Source of the DNA: Skeletonema tropicum
Lineage: Eukaryota; Bacillariophyta; Thalassiosirophyceae; Thalassiosirales; Thalassiosiraceae
Assembly (NCBI GenBank): GCA_037178625.1
Contig: CM074129.1
Location: 496,001 to 560,000, forward strand
Length of the DNA: 64,000 bases
Direction of reading: 5' to 3'
Positions 1 through 11,985 of this stretch are shown here, in pieces. Both the position numbers and the translations under genes were made by a program. Every line of letters begins with the position of its first letter. Position 1 is the stretch's first letter. The notes under the pieces were generated by a model. The model searched no databases. It was not told where the DNA came from and saw nothing but the letters and a program-made list of their open reading frames with translations.

Positions 1-2
1 TT

Positions 3-3000
3 AAGTCAACCTTTTTCTGTGGTGTGTCTGTGGAAGAAATTGATGGTGATTGTGAGAACGCCATCGCCTGTCCATCTGGTGATGAGTGCCCTGAAGGATT
101 CGGATGCTTTGCATTTTCCCAATGCGGTGATGTTGATATCGATTACCTGGTGAGCACTTTCGGTCGAACAGATAGTCCTACTCGAGCACCCACCGATCCA
201 GTGGAGCAAGTGTGTGACCAGGGAAGGAAAATGAGTGTCAATGTGGGATACTGGCAGAGTTGGAGCATTTAGTAAGTATCTTCATTGTATTCGAGCAAAA
301 AAATCTCCATTGACAACTACATAATCTGACCGTCTTCCTGCCTTCCATTTTACAGTCGTAATGAAAATTGTCAGCCAATGAACACTGCCACTTTCGATGC
401 CTCTGCCTACACCCATGTCGTTTACTCCTTCGCATCTATTGACTCGTCTTATCGTTTGGAAGCATGGGACGGCACTTTCGAAAATGAAGTTCCACTCTAC
501 AAGGAATTTAACTCTGTAAAGCAACGTCATCCTGGCATCAAGACAATGATTGCAGTTGGTGGATGGACCCATAACGACCCCGGTCCGATGCAGAAACGAT
601 TCAGTGAAATGGCAGGATCCAAGACGAATCGCCAAACCTTTGCAAAGAGCGTTGTTCAATTTCTTCGTACCTATGGTTTCGATGGTTTGGATCTTGGTGA
701 GTTTTTTACTGTTGAGTTTGTGTTCTGCTTTATATTCTCACAGATTTCTGACGACCCACCATCAATTACGCATCAAACTTAGACTGGGAATATCCAGGTC
801 TGAAAGACAGAGGCGGGAAGCGTGCTGACTACGATAATTATGTGTTAATGACGAAAGAGCTTCGTGAAGCTTTCAACTCAGCACCAGAGTCTTATCAGCT
901 CACACTGGCAGTACCTGGCAACGTCACCAAGCTTGAGATGGGGTTTGATTTGGCTGGACTCGCAGAACACGTCGATTGGTTCAATGTTATGGCGTACGAT
1001 TTGTGGGGAAGTTGGGATCCTGAGCAAACAGCCTATGCTCACACTGATATACGTATGATCGATGAGGCTGTGGATTACATGTCTCACTTCATTCAAAAAT
1101 CAAAGTTGGTGATGGGGCTTGGCTCTTATGCTCGTACCTACACTTTGGCTGAAGAAGATTGTATTGACCTTGGCTGCCCCTTCGATGGACCAGGGAAGGC
1201 TGGATGCGAGGGAACTGATGGTTTTCTACCCTACTTTGAAATTGCCGACATCGTTTCAACACGCAGCTTTGACTACATCCGCTACGACGATGAAACTCAA
1301 AGTATGGTGATGATTACTGATGGCAATCGACTGATATCTTATGACAATACCGTGTCGTTCAATAGGAAAAGTGACTATGCCAAGGATAATTGTTTTCAAG
1401 GCGTCATGCTTTGGGCCGTTGATATGTTGAAATACGGCTCCAATCCTCTCTCCAGCAATAGCGGCAACTCTGCTCTTACTGGAGATCCGTCAGACCAATC
1501 ATTTTGTGGAAAAGACTACCAGGATGTAATTACAGGATGCAAGCAGCCTTGTACGTCTGGCGACTCAATTCAATGCCCCGTGGGGGAAATTTGTTTCGCC
1601 AATTCAGGTTGCAGTATCGACAACATTGGCGCACCGCCACCGACAAAATGTCGCCTGTGTCCCGACCCTTCCACCCAGGGTATGAAAGATTGGTTGAATG
1701 TTACGTACAATGGGGAAGAAATGACTTGCGGAGATGCAGATATGTCAATTCTCGCTGAATTCGAGAAAGGTTCTTCTGAGTGTGATGCAGCGAAGCAATC
1801 GTTGGGAGGGCAGTGTTGCTACCAATATGCAGAAATGCCTTGTATGCTTTGCAGAACAGACACGGAACTTTTAGATTTGAAATCTTCCGTTGAGTTGGAG
1901 TATGAAGGAGAAACAATGTCTTGTCCAGAGCTCAGCAAGAGACTTGGTCCCGAGGAAAACGACAGCTCAATGTGTCTTGCGGCTCAAATGGAGCACTGGG
2001 ATGAGTGTTGTTTTGACCAATGCAAACTTTGCGATAAAAAGGGAGTGAAGTGGTGGCATCAAGTCGAGTATGATGACGAGTCCATGAATTGCGGAGAGCT
2101 GAGCAACTTGATTTATTCTGAAGAGATTTCGGCTTCCAATGACACTTGCGCGGATATCCTCACAGAGTTTGATGACGAGTGCTGCTACACCTACCCGAAC
2201 GATCCTTGCAACATCTGTAATAAAGACGGTGATCACCTCACGCTCATGCCTGCGGACGAAGTTGAATTCAATGGATCGACTTTCACTTGTGCTGAAGTGA
2301 GTAACTTTGTGTCCCCATTCGAAACCTCAAGCAATCAATGCGTCGAGGCCCAGGGCCTAGCTGCAGAATCATGCTGTTTTGATAGGTGCTCCCTGTGTGG
2401 AAATGGTGCCAGACTTGATAGAGACGTTATCGTTGATGTTGACGGAGATGAATCAACATGCGCAGACATAGAATCGGGCTTATTCAATGGGAAGATTGAT
2501 GACGGATCCGAAAATTGCACATCTGTCCGGTCTCTTCATTACGATACCTGCTGCTTTGAAATTCCGAATACTCCTTGCCAACTTTGTCCAACAGACGAAT
2601 ACATGCACTTCACTACAACTGTCGAGTTCAATGATGAAGATGTGACGTGTCGCAGTGTTAATAATTTCTTGATGGAGAGGGCTGATATCTCCTCTGATAC
2701 ATGTTCTGATGCGCGAGCTCTCCTTGGCGAAACATGCTGCTATGCCACTTGCAATATTTGTGGAGAATACGATCTGGATTGGGATGTGTTCATCGAATAT
2801 GATGGCGAAGAAATATCTTGTGGCGCGTTGACTGAAATCTTCCGTACTGAAGCAATTGTGGATGGAACTTCTCAGTGCCAGGAAATTTCTGATGAGTATT
2901 ATAGCACATGTTGCTACTCTAGCCCCATCACGTCTTGCCAGTTGTGCAAAAGAGATGGAAAATTCTACGACCTGAATCAAAATGGCCAGGTAGACTTCAA

Positions 3001-6000
3001 TGGGCCAACCACATGTGGCGAAGTCGCTAACTTCATGTCACGTCGTGTTGAAGATACAGAACAAGTTTGTAGTGTCACCCAAGCATCTCTTTTTGATGAG
3101 TGCTGCTACGAAAAGTGTACTTTGACAACTGAGGAGGGCTCTTACCCTGATTGGCAGGCTGAAGTTGAGATGAACGGAATGAGAGCTACCTGTTTCCAGC
3201 TAGACGGTGCAATCAAGGAAGAGGCGATACCAAAGGACTCCGAAAACTGCAGAGGTCTACAAGCCGCCTTTTCGTCCACGTGCAGTTTTACTATTCCGTT
3301 GAATCCATGTGACCTGTGTCCAGAAAACGATGTTTCTTCTGTCGCCAACGCCCAGTGGGATGGTAAGATGATGAGTTGCGCCGATATTTCCCAAAAATTG
3401 AGGACTAGAGAGGAAGCTGACGGCGGCGTTTGTTCAGATGCTCAGAGCCAGCTTCGCGATACTTGCTGCTTTGATCAATGCCACGTCTGTGGTACTAACG
3501 TCGAGACTGATGCCGCTCTTACTGTGTACCACAATGGCAAGACCACTCTGTGTACAGATGTCGACCAGTACTTCTACGAACAGGGTGTTCACGCTGAATC
3601 GGAGGAATGTTCTAATGCGAAGGGGGCCTTCTCCGAGTGCTGTTATACACTTCCAGACAAGCCATGCAACTTGTGCAAGAGAAGTGGCGAAGGAAATAAT
3701 TGGGACTATTTCGATCTCATGGGAACCAATGTGATTGAGTTCAACTACAAGAAGATGACGTGCGCCGAGTTGAGTGATACTATGGCCAGGCGAGAGGACG
3801 AAGATGAGAATCAGTGTCATAGAATGAAAGATGAATACTTCGACGCATGCTGTGATACTAAGTGCTCTGTCTGTGGAGACAAAGGACTTGATGCCGGAGT
3901 CCAAGTTTCGTACGAAGGGCGTATGATGACATGTCTCGAGTTAGATTTAAGCCTCGGTCCCGCAGCTATTGAGCTCGATTCAGAGCAGTGCAATGCCATC
4001 ACGGAGCAATATCAAGACAGGTGCTGTTACGTGAAACCAGAAGATCCTTGTCGTATCTGCCCGGGGGATAACGAAAGTGTGAAACCGGAGACCTCAGTCA
4101 ACTTCCTTGGCACTAGTACTACATGCGAGACACTTGCCAACTACCTTGGTAGCAGGGAAGAGCACTCAGGAGAAACTTGTCAAGCCATCTCAAGAGATCA
4201 TTACGATGAATGTTGTTATGAGCGCTGCTCGCTCTGTGGTGATGGCAAGGCTGATTGGTCAACTTTTGTGAACTATGAAGGAAGCGCTATTGCTTGCGGA
4301 GACTTTGAATGGATTCTCAAGGGAAGGGGTGTCACAGCAGAAAGCGATACTTGTACAGCTGTGAAGGACAAATACTTCAGCACGTGTTGTTATGAGCCCC
4401 CAGAAACATCATGCAACCTCTGTCACGTCAATGGAGATTATCTTGACGTCAATCGTGACGCTCAGATTACTTATCTAGGCTCTCCAACTACGTGTATAAG
4501 TCTGTATAACTCTCTATTCGTGAGGGAATCATCGCTTGGGGATCAATGTCAAGCTGCCAAGGACAACTATGCTGAACTATGCTGCTTTGAGAAGTGCAAC
4601 CTTTGTCAGGATGGATTCGTTGATACTACCGCCACCGCCAACATTGGTGGTAAAGAAGTTTCCTGTTCCGTTCTGGAATTAAGTTTCAGCCAAAACGTCA
4701 TCGTAGAGGGAAGCGGAGAATGTAGCTCAATGAAGGCGGCATACGCTGAAGCCTGTTGTTACACTATTCCACAGGATCCTTGCAGAATGTGCACAGGTGG
4801 TAGTGCCGTCTCTGAAAACGCTCTTGTTGAATATTACGATGGTAGCGAGATGTCATGCAGTAGTGTTGCAAACAAGCTTGCCATGTCTACGGAGGCGGGA
4901 AGTTCTACTTGCTTCTCAACTCAGAATGATTTCAAGGATGCTTGTTGTTACTCCAGCTGCCCCATCTGCCCACAAGGGTTCAATCTCAACTGGGAGGTGG
5001 ATGTCGAGTACAACAAGGCCTTTATCGCGTGCGGTGAATTTGATCAGGTCATTCGAGCGAATGCAATTGAGAAGGGATCTGAAGAGTGTGCTTCTCTCCA
5101 GAGTTCTTATTCAAGCCCTTGCTGCTACAACTACGCAACTGCGACTGGATATAACAAAGCCGCTGCTGATAGCACCGTTACGACTGTATCAATAACAGGC
5201 CAAATCCTTACAAACCTTGACACAACCTCCCTCACTTCAACAGAAAAAGAGCAAGTCGAGAATTATTTTGAGAGTGCTCTTTCAAACCCTCTTCAATCTA
5301 GTGGCGCATTGCCCAAAGACTCAACAGTCACTGTCACTGAAATCAAGGAAGGAGTGGTGTCCTACGGAATTGACATCCCTGAAGCGGAGAAAGACAGCGT
5401 CGACAGTATTGCGGAAGAGATTGATTCTATCCTTGAAAGTCCTGCAACGCTCGATTCTATCACAAGTGAGGTTGTGTCTCAGTTTTCGCAGACGCCTCTA
5501 GTCGAAGAGCTTTCGAATTTAGACGTCACCACATCAAATTTGTCTGACGATGTTGCAAAACTTGGAGACAAAGTTATGATTACTGGCGAACTCAAAAGTA
5601 ACTTGGACACATCTAGCCTTATTTGGACTGAAAAAGAAGCAGTCGAGAGTTACTTCGAGGATGGCATTCAAAGCTCACTTGAATCTTCTGGTGTTGCACC
5701 TGTGGGGACAACTGTGGCAGTAAATGATGTTGGGTACGACGGAAGTGTGCCGTTCGAAATCGCTGTTACAACCAGCAACGCTGACTCTGACAAGATTGTT
5801 CAAGAGATCAAGACCGTGATGCAAGAGCCGTCCATGTTGGATGCAATTAGTGCATACGTTGTGAATAAGTTTGCAGAAACGAGTCTAGTTCAAGAGTTGT
5901 CGTCGTTGGAAGTGACTGGTGCCACGCCAGGAAAAACTACTGTGAGTACCAGTTCAAGCACTGGAGCTAATCCTTGCAGTCTGTGCAAAGCCGATGAAAT

Positions 6001-7666
6001 CAGTCTCGACCTCCAAATTCTGTTCAATGGGGTAGAAACATCATGCAGTGAAGTGAATACATTCTTAGCAACTCAAACTGAAGCAAGTAGTGACATTTGT
6101 GTGACAGGAAAGAAAGCCCTCCGTGATACTTGCTGCATGGAGAAATGTGACATTTGTTCGGGTGGAGGTATTCCAGATTGGTACGCAATGGTGTACATCA
6201 ATGGAAATTCAATGACTTGTTTGGAATTGGATAGCGTGATAGCGGAGTCACAAATCGAGCAGGGTACCGAACAATGTGGCGAAGTCCTCGGTGTTGCTGC
6301 CCCTGCTTGTTGCTATGTCCCCCCAGAGGAGCCATGCAACATTTGCAAGCATGACTCCGGGTACTACGATGTCATGAGCTCTGTTGAAGTAGACTATGGC
6401 GGAAGCAAGGCTACTTGCGGGCAGATTTTCAATGCACTCTTCAGCAGAGAGGAGCAGAATAGTGATACTTGCTCCTTGGTAGCACAAGACTTGGCATCAC
6501 AGTGTTGCTACGACAAATGTTCGATGTGTGGCGGCATGCAAACAAACGCTGCTCTCTCTGTCGAGCATGACGGAGCAAAGATTGGCTGCAGTGAATTCGA
6601 CTCCTATCTTTTCCCATCGAGCCTTATTGCAGAAGGGTCGAGTGAGTGCGCAGCTTTCCAAATGGAGCACAGGGAAGCATGCTGCTACGATGTATCCTGT
6701 GAATTATGCTCTAAGGGCAACACTCTCTACACTACGAAGGAAACTGCCCCAGTGGCATACGGTGGATCTCAAACTACTTGCGGGGAGGTTGCCTCCTTCT
6801 TATATCAGGAGATGAGCCAGAGCAATAATTGCTTGGCTGCTAAAGAAAACATCTTTTCTGATTGCTGCTTTGAACAATGCGAATTATGTGGAAGAATGGG
6901 AGAAGTAATCAATTGGGCAGCCACTACAATGTTTAATGGAAAGCTTCAGTCATGCACAGATGTACACTGGTCTCTAGTGAGCGAATCTGTCGAGGCAACG
7001 CATCCAAAATGTAAGGCTGCATCTGAACTTTCAAATGATTGCTGCTTCAAGGTTCCTCAGCTACAGTGTAATCTGTGCAAGGACGACAACGGTGTCACTT
7101 ACAACACGAGATGGAACAAAGAAACCGAAGTCAACGGCCTCAAGATGACATGTGGTGACTTTAACTCACTACTCGCTACCAAAGAAGAGGATAGTACGAC
7201 TTGCTCCTCAGCAAAGCTTGAAATTTTCGACGATTGCTGTTTCGCTGGCTCGGATCAGCTTGTGGCTATTGCCAGCGAGGCGAGTCAGACGAGTGATGCC
7301 CCTTGTAGCTTATGTAAAGAGGAGGAAGTCGTTGTTGATTCAGATGTCATCTTCAATGGCAAACCTTCCACTTGTACAGAGGTTCATTCCTTTTTGGCGG
7401 AGTCCTTCAAGGATGGATCTGCTGCTTGTTCATCTGCGCAGAACTCTTTAACAAAGGAATGTTGCCTAGAGAAGGAGAACACAGCCGCCACTGCTGATCT
7501 TGAGTCAGACTTCACGGCGTCTTCCCCGACGGGGAAAACAATTCAACCACCAATTGGTTTTGAAGGTTGGACTATCAAAGGCTTGAATGGATCTGAAGCA
7601 TTATCAATCAACACATTCTTCTGGACCACTGCATTGAGCATCAGTCTATTTCTTTTCAACTACTAA
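3..7666 (+). CDS. Giant GH18 chitinase-like protein with Cys-rich repeat arrays (5' partial)
   Basis: Likely a secreted or surface chitin hydrolase or binder. Exons are 3-271, 356-696 and 783-7666, joined in frame; both introns are GT-AG (84 and 86 bp). The 5' end lies outside the window, leaving 2497 residues. A Cys module (FCG...CP.G..CP.G..CF) covers residues 4-42 and recurs at 443-480. GH18 spans about 77-425. Its DxxDxDxE motif is complete across the second intron (D199, D202, D204, E206 as proton donor), followed by WEYP-type residues and the late AVDM segment. Residues 493-1650 and 1935-2430 hold 27 Cys repeats, separated by two 129-residue repeats. The last 21 residues are hydrophobic after an NGS, as in a GPI signal. 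GH18 activity is family knowledge; the repeat function is unknown. Diatoms that make beta-chitin fibres are a plausible setting. Confidence 0.9.
1649..5131 (+). repeat. Protein-level Cys repeat array 1 (19 units)
   Basis: I count 19 units of about 55-63 residues. Each follows CxxC, then a central C near residue 25, another C near 42, and a closing CC. Units alternate in two types. One ends CCY..P..P and tends to carry a W.v.veY.G start; the other ends CCf..C directly. A pair of units is therefore the higher-order period of about 118 residues. Unit 9 (about 3118-3305) is degenerate: its second Cys is Thr and its closing CC is CS. Confidence 0.85.
5186..5930 (+). repeat. Two ITG-type 129-residue repeats between Cys arrays
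   Basis: The segment encodes two related Cys-free units, starting with ITGQI and ITGEL, then LD(T)SL..TEKE.VE.YFE, and closing with S.FA.T.LV.ELS.L.VT. They sit between Cys units 19 and 20 of the GH18 protein. I do not recognise the fold; a small adhesive or SEA-like alpha/beta module is only a guess. Confidence 0.7.
5975..7470 (+). repeat. Protein-level Cys repeat array 2 (8 units)
   Basis: Eight further units follow the same CxxC...C...C...CC plan as array 1. The last unit (7305-7470) is followed by a Ser/Thr-rich linker and the hydrophobic C-terminal tail. Confidence 0.85.
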
Positions 7667-7718
7667 TTATATCTCAATGTAGCATGGTAGAAGTGTAAAT
7701 TATAGATATTATCAGAAT

Positions 7719-8695
7719 GAAGTACCCTGAACCAGTCTTTTTATGTCCTGCTTTCCTTCTCGACACACTGAGAACCTCTTGCTCAATCATGACGCAGAAC
7801 TTTTGTATCGGAAGACCTGACCAAGTGAGTGTGAATGGCCGCATCATTTGATCTCCTATCACAATCACGGTGTTTATCGAAAATACCATGAAGCCCGTAA
7901 TGATTGGAGTGAGGTATTTAATTATAGGAGCCCAAGCTAAAGTCGCAAAGACGAAGAACAAAAAGATAAAAGACCTCATAAAGACAGTATAAGATGCAGG
8001 CATTTGCGTGCTCTTGATTTTGGCGCATGCACCAAAGTTGAAGTAAAGCTCATTCAAGCTATTCTCCATTGCAAGATAAGCACCATTGACTGCTTCGGGA
8101 GGAAGCCGCCGATGATCATAGTTATTTGCATGATAATGATACTTGAGTAATTCTTCGTGCATTGTCCTCCGCATTATGTCAATGACAGTGAAGGGGGGGA
8201 ACGTTCCATGGCGAACAATCACTCCAAGATCCGCATCAGTTAGCATTCCGCTTGACAGGAATCTTGGCCCTTCTTCTGACGAGCTGGTCAATGCATTGCC
8301 TCTAAGTACAGCCTTACACGCATAGGGAAATATAATACAATGCGTCAAGAATCGATCAAGCAACTCTTCATCAGCAAACCAGGTTAAAGCTTGCCCAGAA
8401 ACATTGACGCATGTAGCGGTCATCTTCCCCCACTGCGTTCTTGCCTCCCACCATCGTTGGTAGCAGGATTGGGTTCGAAACACCAGTGCAAAGCTCAAGA
8501 AAGCCCCAAGAAGTGAGACTGCGCGAGAAGATTCTTTCAGACTGGTCTGCCATGATTCAGGGAATGTGGTCAGGACTAACATTGTCAGCAACACCGAAAA
8601 CATGGACGTTGACTGCAATGAGCTTAATTTCTATCCGTTGAAAGAAGTCTATCGTCTTGGGAAGAGTGACATTTGCAAAGTCCAGGACCGAGTCA
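7719..8695 (-). pseudogene. Duplicated, frameshifted fragment of the bestrophin-like gene
   Basis: This 977-bp stretch is almost identical to 28852-29826, the C-terminal channel part of the intact gene. I see two one-base insertions, an extra C near 7746 and an extra A near 8606, and at least two substitutions. The insertion near 8606 removes the upstream reading frame. The one near 7746 replaces the normal C-terminus with about 25 unrelated residues. The longest frame left is 7674-8618. Identity stops sharply at both ends without visible target duplication or poly-A tract. It begins 52 bp after the chitinase stop. Probably a recent segmental copy and non-functional. Confidence 0.85.
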
Positions 8696-8787
8696 TTCTT
8701 CTATGCCTCATTATTTCATTCGTTTGTTCTTTCTCTTTGTTCCTTCTTCATTAGGTCGAACTTTTCGAATCGCGTTGAAGATTTCCA

Positions 8788-9372
8788 ATGTTTTTGTCTT
8801 CGCAGCCTAAGAGTGATCCAAGCCGCCGTCCCACGAATACGCCGTCATCATATTCTCCTGCCTCACACACCAGAGATGTGAGAACAGCTCCTCTCGGACG
8901 CAGTGGAGGCGGAAGAGGAATAGGCTTTTCGTATTCTTCTACTTCATTAATTAGTGTGCATAGTATTTTGCGTCCAAGAAGGAGCTAAGACTTATACAGG
9001 TTGCTGTTGGACAATTTGCTTCCTTCTTCCACAAAAGCGGAGGGAATGATGAATGAACTTCGAGCATTGGAGGCCCGCACTTGTCCCTCGGGCAAGCCAT
9101 GGAACGATGAGAAAATAACTCTCCCATACGCAGTTGCGGTGACAAAGAACAACGCTACACGACTGCAGAGGGTAATTATTTGTGCCATTTTGATCAAGTC
9201 CGAGATACAAACTATCTCCTTCTACAAGAAAGCTGCAAAAATGATACATTCAAAGCTGTCGAAATCTTCTCCGCAGGTCACTTCAATGATGGATAGAAGT
9301 AGCAAGTTTGAGATGATTGCCATGGATCGAGAACACATAAATGATTTGATATCTTCTTATTTGATAAAATAG
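8788..9372 (+). CDS. Hypothetical coding stretch with one in-frame stop
   Basis: Two open stretches, 8788-8988 and 8989-9372, lie in the same frame separated only by TAA at 8986-8988. The first is Ser/Pro/Arg-rich; the second is basic and ends at a TAG at 9370-9372. A short intron removing the stop is possible, since a ttatacag acceptor lies at 8993-9000, but the donor is not convincing. No family is recognised. It may equally be chance. Confidence 0.2.
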
Positions 9373-10334
9373 CTGTGTGCTTTTGGCTTTGATTGCTTGC
9401 CGTGTACCTATAATGATTGGTATCATTGACAGAGTTGCGGATAGGAAGTGAAGGAGCTCTTGTGTTGACAAGTATAGACGGCAGTAGCATTTTATTGTTT
9501 CGGCCAAAAAACTTTGATTGTCAAGCTTGTCAAACTCTTGTTCCATCTGAGCCATAGAAGATAGGGAAGGAACGGCATAACACATCAATGGCTAATGCCA
9601 ATCCCTTGTTGCATGAGCATGGAAATCTTGAACACCGCTGATTTGTTGTTTGTTGCAGAATTTGTGGCAGACGCAGCGGCCTCATATGTATCAACGGTGG
9701 CTGCAGCACTATGGTTGTCTGTCAAAGTTCTTGATGTTCGAAATATGTAATCCTGACAGCACGGTACATACTTATTGCTGGAGAGAAGGAACGGAGAGAT
9801 AAGTACTGAATACTTCTGCTTGATGCGAAAATGTGTGTGTTTCAACTTCAGCTTCAACATCACTCGGTACTCGAAATGTCCACCAAAATCGCTCACAAAA
9901 AATCAATCATGCCGACCATCGCAACGTTAATTCAATCATGCCGACCAAAAGCACCGGAGAGCCATTCATTCAATCATGCCGACAGACAGCATCGTGAGGA
10001 TCTCTCACAGCCATTCATTCAATCATGGATGGCAATTTGCTGTTGCAAGCCTCATGCCGCTGCTTGCTGTGCTCATAATTTTTCATCGAGCAAACTGTCA
10101 ACATCATTCGCTACCAAACCACCATGTCGGCCAATTCTCCGCCCTCCGCTGGCCGGCCGCTTGCTATACTACCGCTGCCTCCCAACAGCGTTCTTCCGCA
10201 AGCATCGCCGCCGCCTTGAAGCAGGCTCCGTCCCTAACGACTGCAGCCGACGATCGATGATTACTGGTGAGTTACAACCGATTCATGATCCCGTGTCCGC
10301 TTTTGGTTTTGATGGCAGATCGAGCAACAACTTC
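9373..10334. other. Non-coding stretch with short dispersed repeats
   Basis: No convincing gene. The block CAATCATGCCGAC occurs three times (9903-9917, 9932-9946, 9970-9983), with a fourth partial copy at 10018-10027. The longer string GCCATTCATTCAATCATG occurs at 9961-9978 and 10010-10027. Confidence 0.5.
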
Positions 10335-10513
10335 AGCGCCGAGGAAAGCCGGCGCTATACAAATTGGCCCAGCACCGTGGAAGCCGGTGCTATACAAATT
10401 GGCCCAGCACCGTGGAAGCCGGTGCTATACAAATCGGCCCAGGGCTCAGTCCCAGCACCGAGGCAAGGCCGGTGCTATACAAATAAGGCCCATCGCCGAG
10501 GTTAGCCGGCGAT
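10335..10513. repeat. Five tandem hairpins with covarying stems
   Basis: About 35-bp units each carry a 7-bp inverted repeat with a 7-9 nt loop: 10335-10356, 10371-10391, 10406-10426, 10454-10476 and 10492-10513. The linker CTATACAAATTGGCCC is well kept. Stems read AGCGCCG/CGGCGCT, AGCACCG/CGGTGCT (three times) and ATCGCCG/CGGCGAT. Two stem positions change on both arms together, so pairing is kept while sequence drifts. Function unknown; a structured RNA or a hairpin-binding array are possibilities. Confidence 0.75.
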
Positions 10514-11604
10514 TAATTAAATTGGCCCAGCTTTTCTTTGCGCCTTCGGGTGTACTCGGTTTGGGGTTCCGAGAGAGATAGTAACGGTCGGTTTCCAAGG
10601 TTGGTCACGGCGGCCTTCGGAGGTGCTGAGAGGCTTAAACAGAGTGTCCGTCCTCCTCAGGGAAAGATTGGCACAGTTCCTTTAGGGTTTGCTAGACCAT
10701 AAATCCGTCGCTAAACTACCGTTCGATCTCGTTGAAAAGCATCTCCACCAACATTTTTAAATCTTTGTTGTGTTTGTTTGCTGTCTCTTTGTATTTTGTA
10801 TCTCTAATGAATCTTTGTTTTGTTTCCTATCTCTAAAAATAGTTCTTGGCAATTCATATAGAGGCACTCTCTTCGCATGGCATATCGCAAGCTACACAGC
10901 TACCGTCCAGAGACTCTTGATGAAAGGCGTTACAGCAGGGCAGGAACAAGACTGCAAGTTTAGTTTGATCAATCGAGCACGAGCAGGGCCTGCTCTCAAG
11001 TTGTTGCGTCCATCGCCGTCGCGTGTCTTGCGGCAAATAATTTGCTGCCTCTCTCTAGATATAGAGAGACGGGATGATTGGGAATTGACGTTTCTGTCTG
11101 CGTAGGTCGTAGAATGAAAGTTAGATAATGTGTCTCAGTTTTGTCAGATGTACATATATAATAAGTCCAATTCCCCTGCTAGCTTGATCTTATGCTTGAC
11201 ACTCTTGAGATCCACTCAACAAGTGTGTCCGTCATGCTCGGTTCCAATACACATCACTGGATCATATCGTCCTCGTCTCTACTTGCTGCTTTCATTGTCC
11301 TTCCGCATGCATACTTAGCAAAGAGTATCGAGTGCAGAGTTCGAGTGAGGATGGAGTGCGAAGTTAATAATTTTGAAACTTCCCTCCGACAAAAATGACA
11401 CACATGACCCCGCTTATGCCTCTCTGACATCGACTCTGTACTGTACCACCAAACACATCATGTTGCTGTAATGGCATTCAACCTAAAATAGAGAAGAACA
11501 ATAGTGATGATGTCATCAAATGATGACGGCAGCCAAGCCGCCTAACCATCTCAGTGCCCCTCGCACCACACAACAACTCCATCATGATGAAGAAGTAGAC
11601 GAAG
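10514..11604. other. Stretch without a recognisable gene
   Basis: Short open frames occur on both strands but none has recognisable domain content. Nothing supported. Confidence 0.4.
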
Positions 11605-11985
11605 ATGAAATCATCCCCAATCAGCATCTCCAATAATTGGTCCACCGCCCTCAAATCCCTCCGCGACCATCTCCTCTCAGCATCGATATGGATCATCAAT
11701 CGACATGGGAGGATGCTCCCCCTCCACGCGGCACTATTGTACGGTGCTCCATCTCATGTCACGCTAAAAATACTAAACGCATATCCGAATGCCGCACAAG
11801 AGAAGGATTTGCAGGGAAGGCTTCCGATTCATATTGCTGCTTCCATGGCGGCGATTGCGTCTGTAGATGATGAGTTTCAATATGTTTTGAATGAATTGGT
11901 GAGGAGTTATCCGCAGAGTTTGTGGGTGCCGGATGATAGTGGGCGGACTGCTATGGAATTGGTGGAGATTTTGCAGCGAATATGA
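11605..11985 (+). CDS. Ankyrin-repeat protein, N-terminal portion
   Basis: A 126-residue frame with two ankyrin-type units: MLPLHAALLYGAP..VTLKILNAYP and GRLPIHIAAS, then a third helical segment ending SLWVPDDSGRTAMEL. The LPLH..GAP..V...L..YP pattern is common in diatom ankyrin-like proteins that mediate protein contacts. The stop TGA at 11983-11985 overlaps an open frame starting ATGATG at 11982, one base out of phase, which runs on through 12.6 kb. It is probably the first part of a longer gene ending near 13987, broken by frameshifts or introns I could not place. Confidence 0.55.
   Translation: MKSSPISISNNWSTALKSLRDHLLSASIWIINRHGRMLPLHAALLYGAPSHVTLKILNAYPNAAQEKDLQGRLPIHIAASMAAIASVDDEFQYVLNELVRSYPQSLWVPDDSGRTAMELVEILQRI

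Noticed and set aside
10335..10513. Possible CRISPR-like array
   Set aside because: Repeat and spacer sizes do not fit, the units are contiguous, the host is eukaryotic and no cas gene is present.
9831..10581. Overlapping plus-strand open frames of 224 and 104 codons
   Set aside because: They read through the hairpin tandem and dispersed repeats; the peptide is just the translated repeat in two frames, so coding is unlikely.
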